64,000 nucleotides of DNA from Oxyruncus cristatus (lineage: Eukaryota; Chordata; Aves; Passeriformes; Cotingidae). Each line of letters starts with the position of its first letter. The first letter of the stretch is position 1. Shown piece by piece: positions 51,058 to 63,200 of this stretch. The position numbers were made by a program, and so were the translations under genes. The stretch lies in contig VXAY01004755.1 in NCBI GenBank assembly GCA_013399855.1, positions 1,067,974 to 1,131,973 on the forward strand, read 5' to 3'. The notes under the pieces were generated by a model. That model was not told where the DNA came from and made no database searches. It worked only from the letters and a program-made list of their open reading frames with translations.

Positions 51058-51140
51058 ATGTTGAGCGTGTTGTGTTTCAAGGTGCTGAGGAAAATGCAGA
51101 GGCGGCACAGCAGCAACACGGACAACGTGCCTCCTGAAAG
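51058..51140 (+). CDS. RNFT2: RNFT2 first visible coding exon (residues 1-28)
   Basis: It encodes VLRKMQRRHSSNTDNVPPER up to a GAAAG/GTACAC donor, phase 2. I chose the ATG at 51058 because it lies eight codons before VLRK, the same spacing as the human start. The residues themselves (MLSVLCFK) differ from human. Alternatives are an in-frame upstream ATG at 50959, the internal ATG at 51094, or a splice acceptor at TTTCAAG (51081) with the real start in an unseen exon. Confidence 0.85.
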
Positions 51141-54100
51141 GTACACCTTCCTTCCTCCTCCAGTTTCCTCTCCAGAGGGGAATGTTCGGATTTAAGTGTG
51201 TGGGGGGGTGAGAAGATGGAAACTCAGAATTGGGACAGGCAGAATCCCTGTGGATGTGGTGTGGCCAGGCTTTCTGCTTGAGTTCAGGAGGTTTAGACAC
51301 AGATTTACTGTTCTCCCTCATGTCAGCTGCTGACTGCTGCCCACCACAGTGTTCCAGGATGATCCAGTATGGCACATAAGGTGCAGGGCATTTTACAGCT
51401 CTAATATTGCTGTTTTGGTTAAAAAAGAGCATAATATTCTGTATTAACTCAAGAGAGATGCTGTCAGGTTAGGATTAAATAACATTTACTGCAGGGAAAG
51501 CATAGGAGATTCCCGGAATACTAAGTGCAGATTGTAACATTTGGAAAAAACACATAATATCTCTTTTTTTTACTATATCAAACTTACAGATCCTTATAAA
51601 AAGAATTTAGACCCTGAATGATTTGTGGCACAGTCCTGTGGGGATCCTGAGTGCAATCAATCTGCAAGGATCAACCTGTATGAACAGAAACTATTGATAC
51701 TTCTGTTGTTAAAGTGTTTAAAAAGTCTGCTGAGCTGAAGCTTTGAACGACTTAGTGTTTTAGAAAGAGTTGGGTGATCCTTTACATCTTCCCAGAGTCT
51801 GTACCCAGCTTCATGTATGCGAGTATTTAGGTGTAGAATACCTCTAATTCACTTCTGTAATTATAACATCAGCAAGGGAGCCTTGCCACTGTTGTTGTTC
51901 TGGTGCTAAGTATTCCCAAGTGCTTTCCCAGAGTTACAGCTTTTTTTTTTTTTCCTGAAGAAGAAACTAATCTAATTAAGACAAAGATGGAACTAACAAA
52001 TTTCATTGCTCTGGCTGAGCTGAGATTATAATAATTGGATTTGCAAGTAGAGTTGCACCTTGATGTCATGGCCCCTGCCAGCATGGTTCTGTTCTTAATT
52101 TCAGGGGAAAACAAAGCCCTCTTCACCTTTTTTTCTGCATGATGCTGCCCAAGTCTCGGTGCAGTCTTTGGGTTTTATATCAGCAGATAAGGCTGGGGCT
52201 TGAGAGGCACATAAGGTGTTGATGTCGTCTTCTATGCAGAGCTCTCTGAGTCTGTACAAACTTGTAAGGCACTTCAGGACCTGTTTGAATACTTAAAATA
52301 TATTCAGGGTGTGTGTCTGTTACTGAGTGCAAAAGATAGGCAGAGTAATGTCAGTTGGCTTTTATAAATACTTCTGGTTTTTAACAGGTTAAATGCATAT
52401 TGTCAGAGAGGCTGAAGGTTTCTAAATGTAGAATGAAATGCCTTTGCCACTGGTCTTCCCTTCTGGTTAACTTCAGCAGGCTCACAATTTCATCCTTGTT
52501 TGTTTTTAAACACGTCCCAGATGAATTCCTTCCTGCTGAAAGCACGGCCATGTATCCTGGTAGTATTATTCCAAACAATAGTTGTGTCTTTATTTGTAAA
52601 GCTGGCTTCCACCCAGTCGGTTTGTTCGTGTTCCCAGACCCAAGCACTGTCACATTCTGTGCCTGATGCTGTGTATCCATCCCTGAATTGGAATGTGAGG
52701 TGTGAAATCCAAGATGTGGTTGGTGAATATTTCAAACCGGGAGGTGTGCCATGTCTTGTTGACTTGATTCCGTGCTGGAGCCTGTGGTGAGGCAGTGGGA
52801 ATGGGGTGTACCTATAAAAAGCCTTATTAGTGGTGGGAAGGTGTGCCCAGGGAGTTTGAAGCTGTCCCAGGAGTGAGGGGAAAGGCAGTGCTCTGTGCCC
52901 TACAGGGGGCCTGGGGAGGCCTTTGAACCCATGGGGGAGAGAGGGTGAGGGCCCTGTATGTGTCTGCACGTGCTGTCTCAGCTTGTGATCACTGTTTCTA
53001 AAGTTGGAGACCTCCAGGGCTTAAAATCGAGAGAGACCAAAGCCCTGCAACTTGCCTTAGTTGTGGGCTTTGCTTCTTGCTGAGCTTATTTATTCTTTAC
53101 TCTCCTTTTGCAATTTAGAGAGGTTTTTGCTGTCTGCCAGGCATTTACTGCCTAGTGATGGTTCTTCTTGTTCCCTGGATTGCTGCATGCCAGCAATCTT
53201 GATTTGTTTTCATCTCAGTACCACAGGGTTGACTTCAGTGAAGGAAGCCTGTTGTCTTTTGGTGTTAGGAGGAAGTTATTGAGACTTTTTGGAATCTGGA
53301 AAGGATCAGTGCCAGAACTAATTCTCTCCATTGCCCAGTAATTTGGGTACATCCGTGTCTAATTTGCCAGGAATATCAAAACAGAAGAATTTCTCTTGAC
53401 CCATGAGCACATCCCTTATTAGTTCAGGGACACACAAGCTTCTCTTCCCCAGTTGATTGTGTGTCCCTGCTTGGTGCAGTTCATCAGTGGGGCAGACAGT
53501 GATCAACCCTAAATAAAGACAGAAGGTTTTGGGGGCAGGTCATTGCTTTGAGTTAGCTTGGTTCATTTGTTTGTATGCAATATGACTTGTCTTATTGTGT
53601 CAGGTTCCGTAGGGTTTTACATGTTTTTCTTTTAAGTACTAAAGTCAGTGTAGATGGTGTTGAGTTTGGTATTGGATGCGTAATTTCTTTGGTTCCTCCA
53701 AAAGTCCAAGGAGCGTTTAGGAATTTTGTTCTTTAAAGTCAGTGTAGATGATGTTGAGTTTGGTATTGGATATGTAATTTCTTTGGTTCCTCCAAAAATA
53801 AATGGGGTGTTTGGGGATTTTGTCCTTTAAATACTGAAGTCAGTGTAGATGATGTTGACTTTGGTATTGGATATGTAATTTCTTTGGTTCCTCCAGAGGT
53901 AAATGGGGTGTTTGGGAATTTTGGTCTTGAAATACTAAAGTCAGTGTAGATGATGTTGAGTTCAGTATTGGATGTGTAATTTCTTTGGTTCCTCCGATGA
54001 GATGTTTGGGAAGTTTGTTCCGGGGCATTTTCGTCAGGTCTTGGAGGTTCTCTGATCTTGTGAGTCTGGTTACTGGCCTCCAGTTCTGCAACTGTGACCT

Positions 54101-57100
54101 TCCAACAGCACGTGGAGGGAAAACCATCTGTCATCTGGAGACCTACGCGTTCTCAAAGTGTGTGAGGGACACTGAACCGCTACAAAAGACTGTGGAGTTC
54201 CGTGTCACCCAGTTTTTAATCGCCTCACTCTCGTCCCTCTGCAGGAACCGGAGCCAGACGGTCAGTTCCGAGGCCAGCGTGGATGAGAGTGGGGTGTTTG
54301 AAAGCCTCAAGGCCGAGGCCTCCTCCCCGCAGCAGCTGTTCTCGGGGCTGGCCGGGATCCCCTCGGGCACCCTCACGGCCGCGCCCTTCCAGTCGGGGTT
54401 GGTGCTGGGCTCCTCGGCAGGAGGGGGGGAGGTGTTCATCCAGATGCCGGCCCCGAGGGAGGAGGGGGCCGGCCGTGCAGAGGGAGCCCCGTTCCACCAC
54501 CGCCAGTCGTCCCACCACTTCCACCACGGCCACCACCGCGGCTCCTCCCTGCTGCACATGGCGGGGGGCGACCGGCACGGCCACGCCGAGGAGGGCGCGG
54601 AGGAGCAGGGGGGCACCCCGGCCCCGGCCCTCTCGGAGCTAAAGGCTGTCGTTGGGTGGCTGCAGAAGGGGCTACCCTTCATCTTGATCCTCCTGGCTAA
54701 AGTTTGTTTCCAGCACAAGCTTGGTAAGCACCTATCCCTTTTCAACCCTATTAGAGGCTTTATAAAGGCTGTGGTGTCCCAAACGTTTACCCAAGTGGCA
54801 GTCTGCCATGAAGGGGACATACTCAAATGCATGTGATAAATTCACCCTGCTTTCGGTCCTAGCTGTTCTAAAAATATTAAAACCAAAGGAAAAAATACTT
54901 GATGCCTGCCTGCAAATGAGGATATTGTACTTAGTTACACTTGCCCTAAGAATTTTTATGGCACCGGTTAAAACTGAACACTGACAAGTCCAGTGAGTGT
55001 GGTGCAGAAAAACACTGAAAGCAGACAGCAAACACGTGCAGCTTCTTCAGAGGCAGTATTTGTTAACAGAGCTTGCAGGTATGCTCACCAGCTCCCTGCT
55101 CTGAAGGCCTTCACCTGAACAGCAGTTGGTACACCCAGCAGAATATCTACAGGTAGTTTAGTACTATGAAAATGTTTGCTGTCCTGACCAGTTCTGTTCC
55201 TTTTCCTGATCTCCCCTTGACATTCCTGTGAGGTTGAGGGTGTCACCAAGGCTTCTGCCTCAGAGCTCTCTCTAGGAGAGGTGGGCAGAGCTTACACTGG
55301 GGACTAGCAAAGGTTTCTGTGGAGCACAGAAGGGTTCTGAGGGATGGGACACTTGTCTAGCTGGGAGGGTGGTAGCTGTGAAATCAAGTCAAGCAGCATC
55401 AGCAGTTACATCTTGCAGCTGAGGTCTTCGGAGTTCCCTGAAGAATGTGTCTATCCATTTTTTTTTTTAATGGTGTCTGAGTATTTTAGCACTGTAAAAT
55501 TGTATGTGTGGCATGTCTGAGGATCCTGACTCACTCTGAGATTATCAACACTGGGAAACCAGTAATGCTTCAGTTTAGTCCACTTACAGCTCTGACAGGG
55601 ATTTGGTTAATTCATGTCTGCAACATCTTGGCCTTTGGGCCTGATATCCTTTTAGGTTTTTGATAGTGTGCTCTGTCTTCCATGAGCTGCTGAACTGCTG
55701 TTGTTACACTGTCACCTGGCACAATGCAGCCACAACTTGGAGCACTTGTGTTCTCCTTCAGGACCTTAGGACAGAGTGTCTGTGCTGGGCTGGGTGCTCA
55801 CTGCAGTGTTTCATCTTCATTTACGTTGCATTTGTAATGTAGAGCCCAGACTGCCCTGCTTTAGTCACCTATACATTTAAATTCCCAGCGCATCTGGAGT
55901 ATCATCCAGTAATGTTCTTTCTGAGCTTGAGTCGCTGATGTCCCTGGCTCAGGCCTGGTGTCCCTGGCTCAGGCCTGAGCCCTGACAGTGCCTCCCCTGC
56001 AGGGATTGCTGTGTGCATTGGCATGGCCAGCACCTTCGCCTACGCCAACTCCACGCTCCGCGAGCAGGTCGCTCTGAAGGTGAGTCCAGCATTTCACCTC
56101 CTGGTATCCCTGGGAAACAACACCTGTGTTAAACCTTCTTCTGCACTGTAGGGCTGAATGCATTTATATGGGCACAGATCTCTCAGAACGAGAGTACTGT
56201 GCCCTAATCCCACCTTCCTCTTCCTGCTTCTCCACACCGATGCTCTCCCACTGTTTGTACCCTGTTTTTTTGTGTTGTAATCTGCATCTCCCCGTGCCAC
56301 TGACTGGCAGTGCATCTTCCAGCACTTCTCTGCACCTTGGTTTCCCCACGACATACAGCAGAGGTGCTGAAAGCTGTTTGACTTATTAGTGATGAGATTT
56401 AACTTATTAGCATTTAGATCACGTTTTGAGATGTTTAGCTGAAACATTTTGTAGATGTGTTTTTTTTGGTTATGTTTTTAATGCTCTGTTGAGAACATAC
56501 AGAAACCAGCAGATCTTTCCAGGCCTCGTGATCTCCAGAGTCAGGAGAGCAGTTCAACAGCACTAAAAGCACAAGACTAGAATTCCTTTTTTATTAAAAT
56601 TAAATGGGTGGCACAAGTGTGCAGTTGTATCTACCAGCAGCAGTGGAATAAATGTCCTACCATGCTGAATGAAGAGACAGATTGCACAACTGTGTAATAG
56701 ATGGCTGTTGCCTTGCACTTTGCACCTCTCTCCTTCCAGCAATGTGCCCCTTAATCCCCCTGCTTTAAATCTCAGCCTAACATCCCTGCAGAGATCTATT
56801 TCCTTAATAAATCAGCTCACAAGAAAAATGGTGGGTGTTTTCCTCCCATGAGTAAAATTTACTCTTTAAAATAACCCTGGGCCAAGACCCAGGACAAGAT
56901 CTTCTGCCATCCAGCTTCTGTCTGTAATGTTCCATGTATTTTGAAATGCAACACTTGCACTTCTTTTTGACCTTCGATTATTTCCTCAATCAAAAATGTG
57001 TGTTCTAGAACCTCCATAACGCTCAGACATGCTGCAGGTAGGGATGGGTTATATTTGGTTTAGCTGAGCCTTCCTCTGAGTGACTTTGGATCTATTTATA

Positions 57101-60011
57101 AACCCTGCCTTTGATGAAGTATCACTCCAACCAGCTGACAGCTCAGAATTTAGGACAATATATGGAACTGACTTTTTTTTTTTTAATCCACTTGTCACAC
57201 TGAGTTTTAAATACCAAGGAGAGTTCAGATGTCCCAGGAAAGATCCCAACTTTGCAGACTGCACTCTGCAAGGAAGGCTGTCACCTTCCCCAGCAGATTT
57301 CAGTTAATTTCCCTGAAGTTACTGTATTTGAAAGGTTTGCTGCGTGAGAGCCATTTCTACCTGTTTATATATGTCCTTACCTAGCAGCCTGCTGCTGAGC
57401 CTTAGTCCTGTGTAAATAAACTAAGCACTGAACACTTAGATACACACTCGTGTCCCCTGGCACGGCCTTGAGTTTTTCAGCAGCTGAAACCTCAGCACAA
57501 CCCCGGAGACTTCCAATTTATCTTCTCTCCTTCTTTCTCTTGCCCAGGAGAAGAGATCAGTGTTGGTTGTGTTCTGGATCCTGGCCTTTCTCACTGGGAA
57601 CACCTTGTACTTGCTTTACACGTTCAGCTCCCAGCAGCTCTACAACAGGTGGGCAGGATTCCCGTTGTCCGCGCTGGAAGCAGGTGCCAATTGCTCAGGG
57701 AGGAGAAGAGGGAGGCCCACTGTTCATTTTGGAAGTGTTCATGCCTGAAGCACCTGCTGTCTTGGCTACACCTTTGTAACACCTTTCAGTGAAGGAGGAG
57801 GATGTGTGTCATTTCTGCAGTAACTGCCATAGCCAGTGTGTAGATGGGGTGTGACGGTACATGTTTCAGAGCAGGGTGGATCCTTTTTGAGAGCCACCTC
57901 TGAATTTCCACACAGAGCAGGTGTCAGAAGCAGATGAGGCACAGACCCACTGATTTTCCTCTTCCTACAATGTTTTCTCTTCAGTCTGTCACGCTTTGAG
58001 TCCAGGACAGGAGATAAACAGGAGATGACACAGTAGTGTTTTACTTCAGTGTCCTCAGGGCTTGCAGGCACTGGGATCTGAGGTAATTAAGATATCCCTG
58101 CCTTTCAGATTCTCACTAAAGCAGTTCTCAAGTACAGAAAAGTTTCTACCAATCAATTTGATTCAGCACTTATCATAAAGCAGGAAGGAATTATAACAGA
58201 CAGGAAGCAAAGATACACAACTTAAGCAAGGAGATGCTAGTAGGATAAATAGGAAGAAATGGAACAACAGGAAACCTAATAGTTTGAAAGTAGTTTAGGT
58301 ATCAGTAGTTAAAAAGTAGTTCAGATGTTAGTAGCTAAAACCATATGAATTATCTCCCTAATTAGAATTTTCTTTGTCCCACTGAAGGGGACTTAGAACT
58401 TGAGGCTGAAAATATGACATGCAACAGTTGGGTTATGGCTACACAGCTCTTGGGTTTGGTTTCTCTGCCAGTTATTTCATTGCTTCCCTGCTTCTTCCCA
58501 CCAGTACTGTCTATGGAAAGAGCCAAGGCCTGCCCATAACCCTGGTATCCTCTGGAATTGCCCCTAACGGATTTGGATTTGGTCATTGGAAAGCTCTGTA
58601 TGTAAATGCTTCTAGAAAGGGGGAGAGATGAGAAGGCTCGAATGTGTGGGTCCAAGTGGGAGATGCCAAGCCATGGGATTCCCTGGACGTGGCTTGTGGG
58701 AGGGAGTGGAAGAGAAGCAGGAATGGCAGAAAGGTGTGGAAACATTGAGAAGGAATTTGCATCCCAGGGAAACGGTGTGTCTGTAAGAAGGTGGTCAAGG
58801 TTAAAAACATGGATGGAACTCATTCAAAATCGAGGCTGGATCACCTAAAATAAAGGGCTTTCAGCGAATTGGGGCCACCCTACACACAGTTTTGGGCATG
58901 GCTTATTAGCAGTGGACAGGCTGGGCCACATTTCCATGGAAAAGCCCTGTTCCTGTGAGTGCTGCTGTGTCATGCTTGGGCTGGTGCATCTGTTCCCTGC
59001 TGTGTGGGGACCTGGGACTATTCACAGGGCAGGCTTGTCAAAGTAGAAATAGCTGCTTCATGTTTGTTTCTTTCTGGCTTGTTTTTCATTTCCTGATTTA
59101 TTTATTTTTTTTCTAGTGTTTTTATTTATTTACTGATTTTAGTGCACGAATAGTAGTAAAGCCTCTGATTCTGTTTCTGTTTTTAGGGTGTAATTTTACC
59201 TGTTGTGCTGTGCCAGTGTTGTGAGTATTTTAAATTCATGTTCAGGCCTTTCTTTTTGGGTTGGTTATTTTACTTTTGCTTTATTTTTTTTGTTTGGTTG
59301 GTTTTTTTGGTTAAGTGTTTGCTTTCTACCATGAGGCTTTAGTAGCTGAACACCCTGAAGACGAATCCTGGTTGTTCAGCCTGAGTAGGGTCTGGTCCTC
59401 GTTGCTGCTCGGGTCAGTGGCTCCTGCCCATTGCTGTGTGGAATTCTGCTGCCCCAGACTCCACTTTTTTCAAAGAGCAAATGTTGAGTAGGAGTTCACA
59501 GGGTGAGGCTTTGCATTCAGATCACGGAATCAGATGGAGCTAAAGGCACTGCCTGTACACCAAAGGCTCTGTTGCAGCGTGGAGTGCAGGTTGTGGAGAT
59601 TGCAGCCTTCCAGACCAGGTTTGGGTCCTGTTTGGGGACAGTGGGCAAACCTGCTGACCTCAGTAGAAATGGGCAAGAGCAAAGCCAAGAGGCCCAGAGG
59701 AACCAGGGCACTGATTTGCATGTCTGACTCCTCTTGCCCTTGGGAACTCCCCTGGAGCTCAGGGCGGTTTGGAGGCTCTCTCTAGCCAGCAGTGGACACA
59801 AGCAGCTCGAGTGAGGTTCTCCCTGGTGTTTGAGCTTTGGTGTCTCGTGCCTTTCAGCCTAATATTTCTGAAGCCCAACCTGGAGAGGCTGGACTTCTTC
59901 GACCTGATGTGGATCGTGGGCATTGCAGACTTTGTGCTCAAGTACCTCACCATCGCTCTGAAATGCCTCGTGGTGGCCCTGCCCAAGATCATCCTTGCTG
60001 TCAAGTCCAAG
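51058..60011 (+). CDS. RNFT2: RNFT2 (TMEM118), RING finger transmembrane protein 2; 5' two-thirds, runs off the window
   Basis: Visible coding exons are 51058-51140, 54245-54723, 56003-56079, 57548-57648 and 59858-60011. Their GT-AG junctions keep one frame (phases 2, 1, 0, 2 and 0), giving 298 codons; the human protein, as I recall it, is about 444 residues. The order is a short conserved head (VLRKMQRRHSSNTDN), a Ser/Gly/Ala-rich tail with a His-rich stretch (about residues 112-142), and then at least four hydrophobic segments (about 170-183, 189-202, 217-240 and paired segments in 247-298). The C-terminal membrane segments and RING domain are not in the window; no continuation was found between 60012 and 64000. 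Family knowledge: a membrane-anchored E3 ubiquitin ligase related to RNFT1 (ER quality control), reported to target IL-3 receptor alpha. The start ATG is the least certain point. Identity is secure. Confidence 0.95.
51406..51618 (+). repeat. Copy 2 of a 213-bp local duplication
   Basis: Same-strand partner of 50286-50500, starting with the same TTGCTGTTTTGGTTAAAAAA and ending in the same TTATAAAAAGAATTTAGACC. The first visible RNFT2 coding exon lies between the copies. Confidence 0.8.
53644..54015. repeat. Minisatellite, four units of about 94-101 bp
   Basis: Units begin with GTCAGTGTAGATG at 53644, 53738, 53839 and 53940. Each carries TTGGTATTGGAT, then TGTAATTTCTTTGGTTCCTC, then a variable GGTGTTTGGG part. 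The spacing is 94, 101 and 101. The array lies in the RNFT2 intron, ending about 230 bp before the His-rich exon. Minus-strand repeated-peptide frames (53739-54134) reflect the array. Confidence 0.9.
54245..54723 (+). CDS. RNFT2: RNFT2 coding exon (His-rich tail and first membrane segment, residues 28-188)
   Basis: The acceptor is CCCTCTGCAG, then G-AAC-CGG. It encodes NRSQTVSSEASVDESGVFES, a Gly-rich stretch with FIQMPAPREE, and a His cluster (HHRQSSHHFHHGHH). It then encodes ELKAVVGWLQKGLPFILILL and CFQHKLG. The exon ends one base into Gly188, before GTAAGC. GC content is high. The sequence 5' of the acceptor is also open in frame, so the open frame seen (53985-54836) overstates the exon on both sides. 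Confidence 0.96.
55939..55977. repeat. 20-bp tandem duplication near an RNFT2 splice acceptor
   Basis: TGTCCCTGGCTCAGGCCTG occurs at 55939-55957 and 55959-55977, 25-64 bases upstream of the exon starting at 56003. It covers the expected branch-point zone. Confidence 0.85.
56003..56079 (+). CDS. RNFT2: RNFT2 coding exon (residues 188-213)
   Basis: The acceptor is CCCCTGCAG. It encodes GIAVCIGMASTFAYANSTLR and then EQVALK, with the second hydrophobic segment. Donor AAG/GTGAGT. It is only 77 bases, too small for an open-frame screen. A 20-bp tandem duplication lies just upstream in the intron. Confidence 0.95.
57548..57648 (+). CDS. RNFT2: RNFT2 coding exon (residues 214-247)
   Basis: The acceptor is TTGCCCAG. 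It encodes EKRSVLVVFWILAFLTGNTL followed by YLLYTFSSQQLYN, the third membrane segment. The donor is AACAG/GTGGGC, in phase 2. Frames reading past the donor are spurious. Confidence 0.95.
59858..60011 (+). CDS. RNFT2: RNFT2 coding exon (residues 247-298)
   Basis: The acceptor is GCCTTTCAG. It encodes LIFLKPNLERLDFFDLMWIV followed by GIADFVLKYLTIALKCLVV and ALPKIILAVKSK, two closely spaced hydrophobic segments typical of the RNFT family. Donor AAG/GTAGGA, phase 0. The next expected exon (starting GKFYLVIEEL in mammals) is not present up to 64000. Confidence 0.95.
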
Positions 60012-60085
60012 GTAGGAGACTCCTCTTGATGTACAAATATGTATCTTTGATAATCTGATGCCTTTAGAACACATTTGCAGCATGA

Positions 60086-60270
60086 AATCCCAGAATCCCA
60101 GAATGGGTTTGGTGGGAAGGGACCTTAAAGTCCATCCAGTTGCACCACTGCCGTGGGAAGGGACACCTTCCACTAGCCCAGGTTGCTCCAAGCACCATCC
60201 AACCTGGCCTTGGACACTTCCAGGGATCCAGGGGCAGCCACAGCTTCTCTGGGCAACCTGTGGCAGGGCC
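60086..60270 (-). mobile_element. CR1 LINE, antisense 3' fragment in RNFT2 intron
   Basis: Reverse-oriented CR1 3' end. 'atcccagaatgggtttggtg' is followed by 'gggaagggaccttaaagtcc', 'cacttccagggatccagggg' and 'ttctctgggcaacctgtggc'. It inserted about 75 bp after the donor of the RNFT2 exon ending at 60011. It is truncated and coding-dead. Confidence 0.9.
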
Positions 60271-63200
60271 AAATCTGAATGGAAGAATAAAAATAATGAA
60301 ATCTCTTCATAAAACTTTGGCACTCGAGTATCAAGGTTTGGGTTTGGAGCCATCACAGACCTGAGCAAGGGTTTGGTAACACCAGCGACTGATGGAAGTC
60401 CAGAGATGAGGCAAGCATTGCTGGAGGAGGAATAGGTACTAGCAGTGGGATAACACCTTGTCTGGCTGACTTTCTTGTTTTCTGAGTAATCTCTGTAAAT
60501 ACATGTTTCTGAAGCACAAATCACTGAATGGGAAGAAACTGCAAGTACTTGTGCCTTTGGCTTCCCACTTGGGTCAAAGCAGTGACAGGATTAAACTGAA
60601 GCTACCGGTGCCATAAAAGACAACACCCCTTCTGCATAACCATGGGTGAAGACATATTTTAATGCCTAATGTATTTAAATTATTATGAAGTTATTCGTAG
60701 ACTTGGCCCAACTTTTGAAACTTCCTTACTACATTCTTTCCCTTAAAATACCTTTTCATACAGTTTTACTTGTACACAGCTGTCGTGCTGCCTCTTTATC
60801 CACTTGGTAGCCCCTCCATTTCAGTGGCAAACGTGTATTATCAGCAGCAATGTGTATTAAGGCAAATCAGTAAAGGAACTTTCTGGCAGCTATTGGGATG
60901 AAAGGCACTATATAGATGCAAGATGCCATCACTAATCCCTGAAAAGTCTCAGGCAGGGCACTTAGGGGGATATCTAAACTGGGAATAGTTTTGCTCAGAA
61001 ATGACAGGGGTGGCAGGGGAGTTGAGCAGTTTGTTCCTGCACAGCAGGGCTATTTGAGATGGTTATTAATTTATTTCTGGCAATTGTCCAACTTATTTTT
61101 TTTTCCTTCTATTATTATTATTATATTTTGGGAGATTAATGTGCTGGGTCAGAGCATAATCCAGCCTGGGGAGGGAAGGAAAAGTGATGTGAATAGTCTT
61201 CCCAAGATAAATGGCAGTGTTGGAAAAGGTTCACAGCCTTTGCTTGCCTGTCTGAGAGCTCTCCCAAGTACTCATTAATCCTTGTCTGGAGAGAAGAAAG
61301 GGAAGGGGTCTTTATTTGCAGCTACAGGGGGAGGCTGGTAGGATCACATCTGTCAGGGGCCTGTAATGACTCAGAGCACAGATGCTTCGTTTTTAATACC
61401 TTTTTCTGGATAGCAACATTTCTCACTTTTTCCGAGCCCCTTTTTTGTCCGAGGATGTTGCTGACGGGCTCTGTGTCCCCTGACATCCCGGACTGCTGCT
61501 CCCTCCCTCCCCAGATCTGGATTTTCCTCCCGCGCTCTGCCCTGCACCGTTAAACCAATGGGGGGGTGAGATCTGGTGTGACAGATTGAGCAAGACCACA
61601 GTGGGGTGGGAGAGCTCCACGAGAGGCACAGGACACCACAGCCACTGTAACTGGTACCCACTCGTGCCCTGAGCCTGCTGACCCTGCAGGCCAGCACCCT
61701 GAGGTTTGACAGATCTCATCCTCTGAGTTAGCACAGTCCTGCTGCAACTTGGGCACCTTAACTGGGACCAGAATATTTATTATTTGCTGTCATAACACTT
61801 GCCAGATACAAGTTACTCTTGTCCTCCCCATGTGCTCCTAGTAGAGCTTCTGCCTTAAGCCCAGCTTGGAGTTTATGAACTTGTGGGTGGCTGTCACTTA
61901 ATGGTATCGTGCTGCTGGAGAACTATAAATTAAACTAGAGGAAAGGTAGATTTTTTTCAAGATATACATATATATATATCTAGTGAGAATTTTGTGCCAG
62001 TATAACCAGTCAGAACAGCTCCCCTAATGCAGGGCCTGCAGTGGGAGCTGCTGTGCTCTCAGGGGTGGAGTTCAGCCCAGCTGGGAGTGGGACACAGGCA
62101 CTTCATCCCGAGCTTCCTTGCAGACCTGGCAGTCAGCAGCGATCACAAAGCTTGTCCAGGGATGGGATGTGAGGAACTTTGATCATTGTGCTCTCAACCT
62201 CTGAGCAGGCTCTTTGGATTTTCCCTCATTTTGGGAGTTCAGAGACACCTCCAAAGCCAGTCTGGCTTTTCATGCTGCTGCTTGACGTTCTGGTCTTCTC
62301 TGAACGCCGGGTGCTTTTCACTGGTGCTTGCAGGGCATTTCCTCTGAATATCCTTCTTATAGGTCTCTTACCTTTCCATACCCATTGGGATTGGAGCAAG
62401 ATCAGATTCCTTTCTTTCTGTTACAGTCTTCCTTTCTCCCCCCAGTCTTCTCTGGACACTGAACACCACCAATTTTTTGAGTCTTTTCTTGGAGATTTTT
62501 AATTCCAGATCTTATTATTCTCTGCTGGGCTGTCTTCATCCCTCCCTGTTTTCCAGAGCATTTCTCCAGTCTGTCAGGATGAGTTTGGATTATAATCCTT
62601 CCTCCTGTTGCATTCACAGCCTTTCCCAGTTGAGTGTCAGCTGTAGATTTGATAAACCCACTCTGTTCCATCAAGGTCATTGATGGAAACAGTGAATAGC
62701 ACTAAACTCTGCTTACCTCAGATGCATTTAGACAGTGAACACATTAAAAATTTGGGCTGCAGCCCTCAGTTCTGCCCCCCTAAAGTGTCTGGGTCATGTA
62801 TTCCTAGCATGGCCCACGCCAGGAAGGGCAACTTTTGCTGTAGGATAACATTTGGATTTACAGCAGCAGTTTATGCTTTGACTGAGAGAAAACAAACTAA
62901 AATGGAAAGGCAGAAAAATAAGGTTGTCTTTGCCATCAGAACACAGAGGGCAATACACATGACCAGGAGTGCTTGAAGTGTGAAGCATGAAAACTGATAT
63001 CTTATATCTTATATATTATATATAGGGTACAACTAGCCAGAGTTCTCCAGGCATGAATAACTCAGAAATGGAAATATCTCTGCAAGAAACTTCCCCAGAG
63101 AATAAGGGAAGACTGAAAACTTGACAAAATAACTCCAGACCTTCCCAGGCTCCAAACCAGCCTGGAAAACGGAGGTGCCAAGAGGGGCTGTGAGGCTGCA

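Noticed and set aside
53985..54836. 283-codon plus-strand frame as one continuous gene
   Set aside because: Only 54245-54723 is exon. The parts before the TGCAG acceptor and after the GTAAGC donor are intron that happens to be open.
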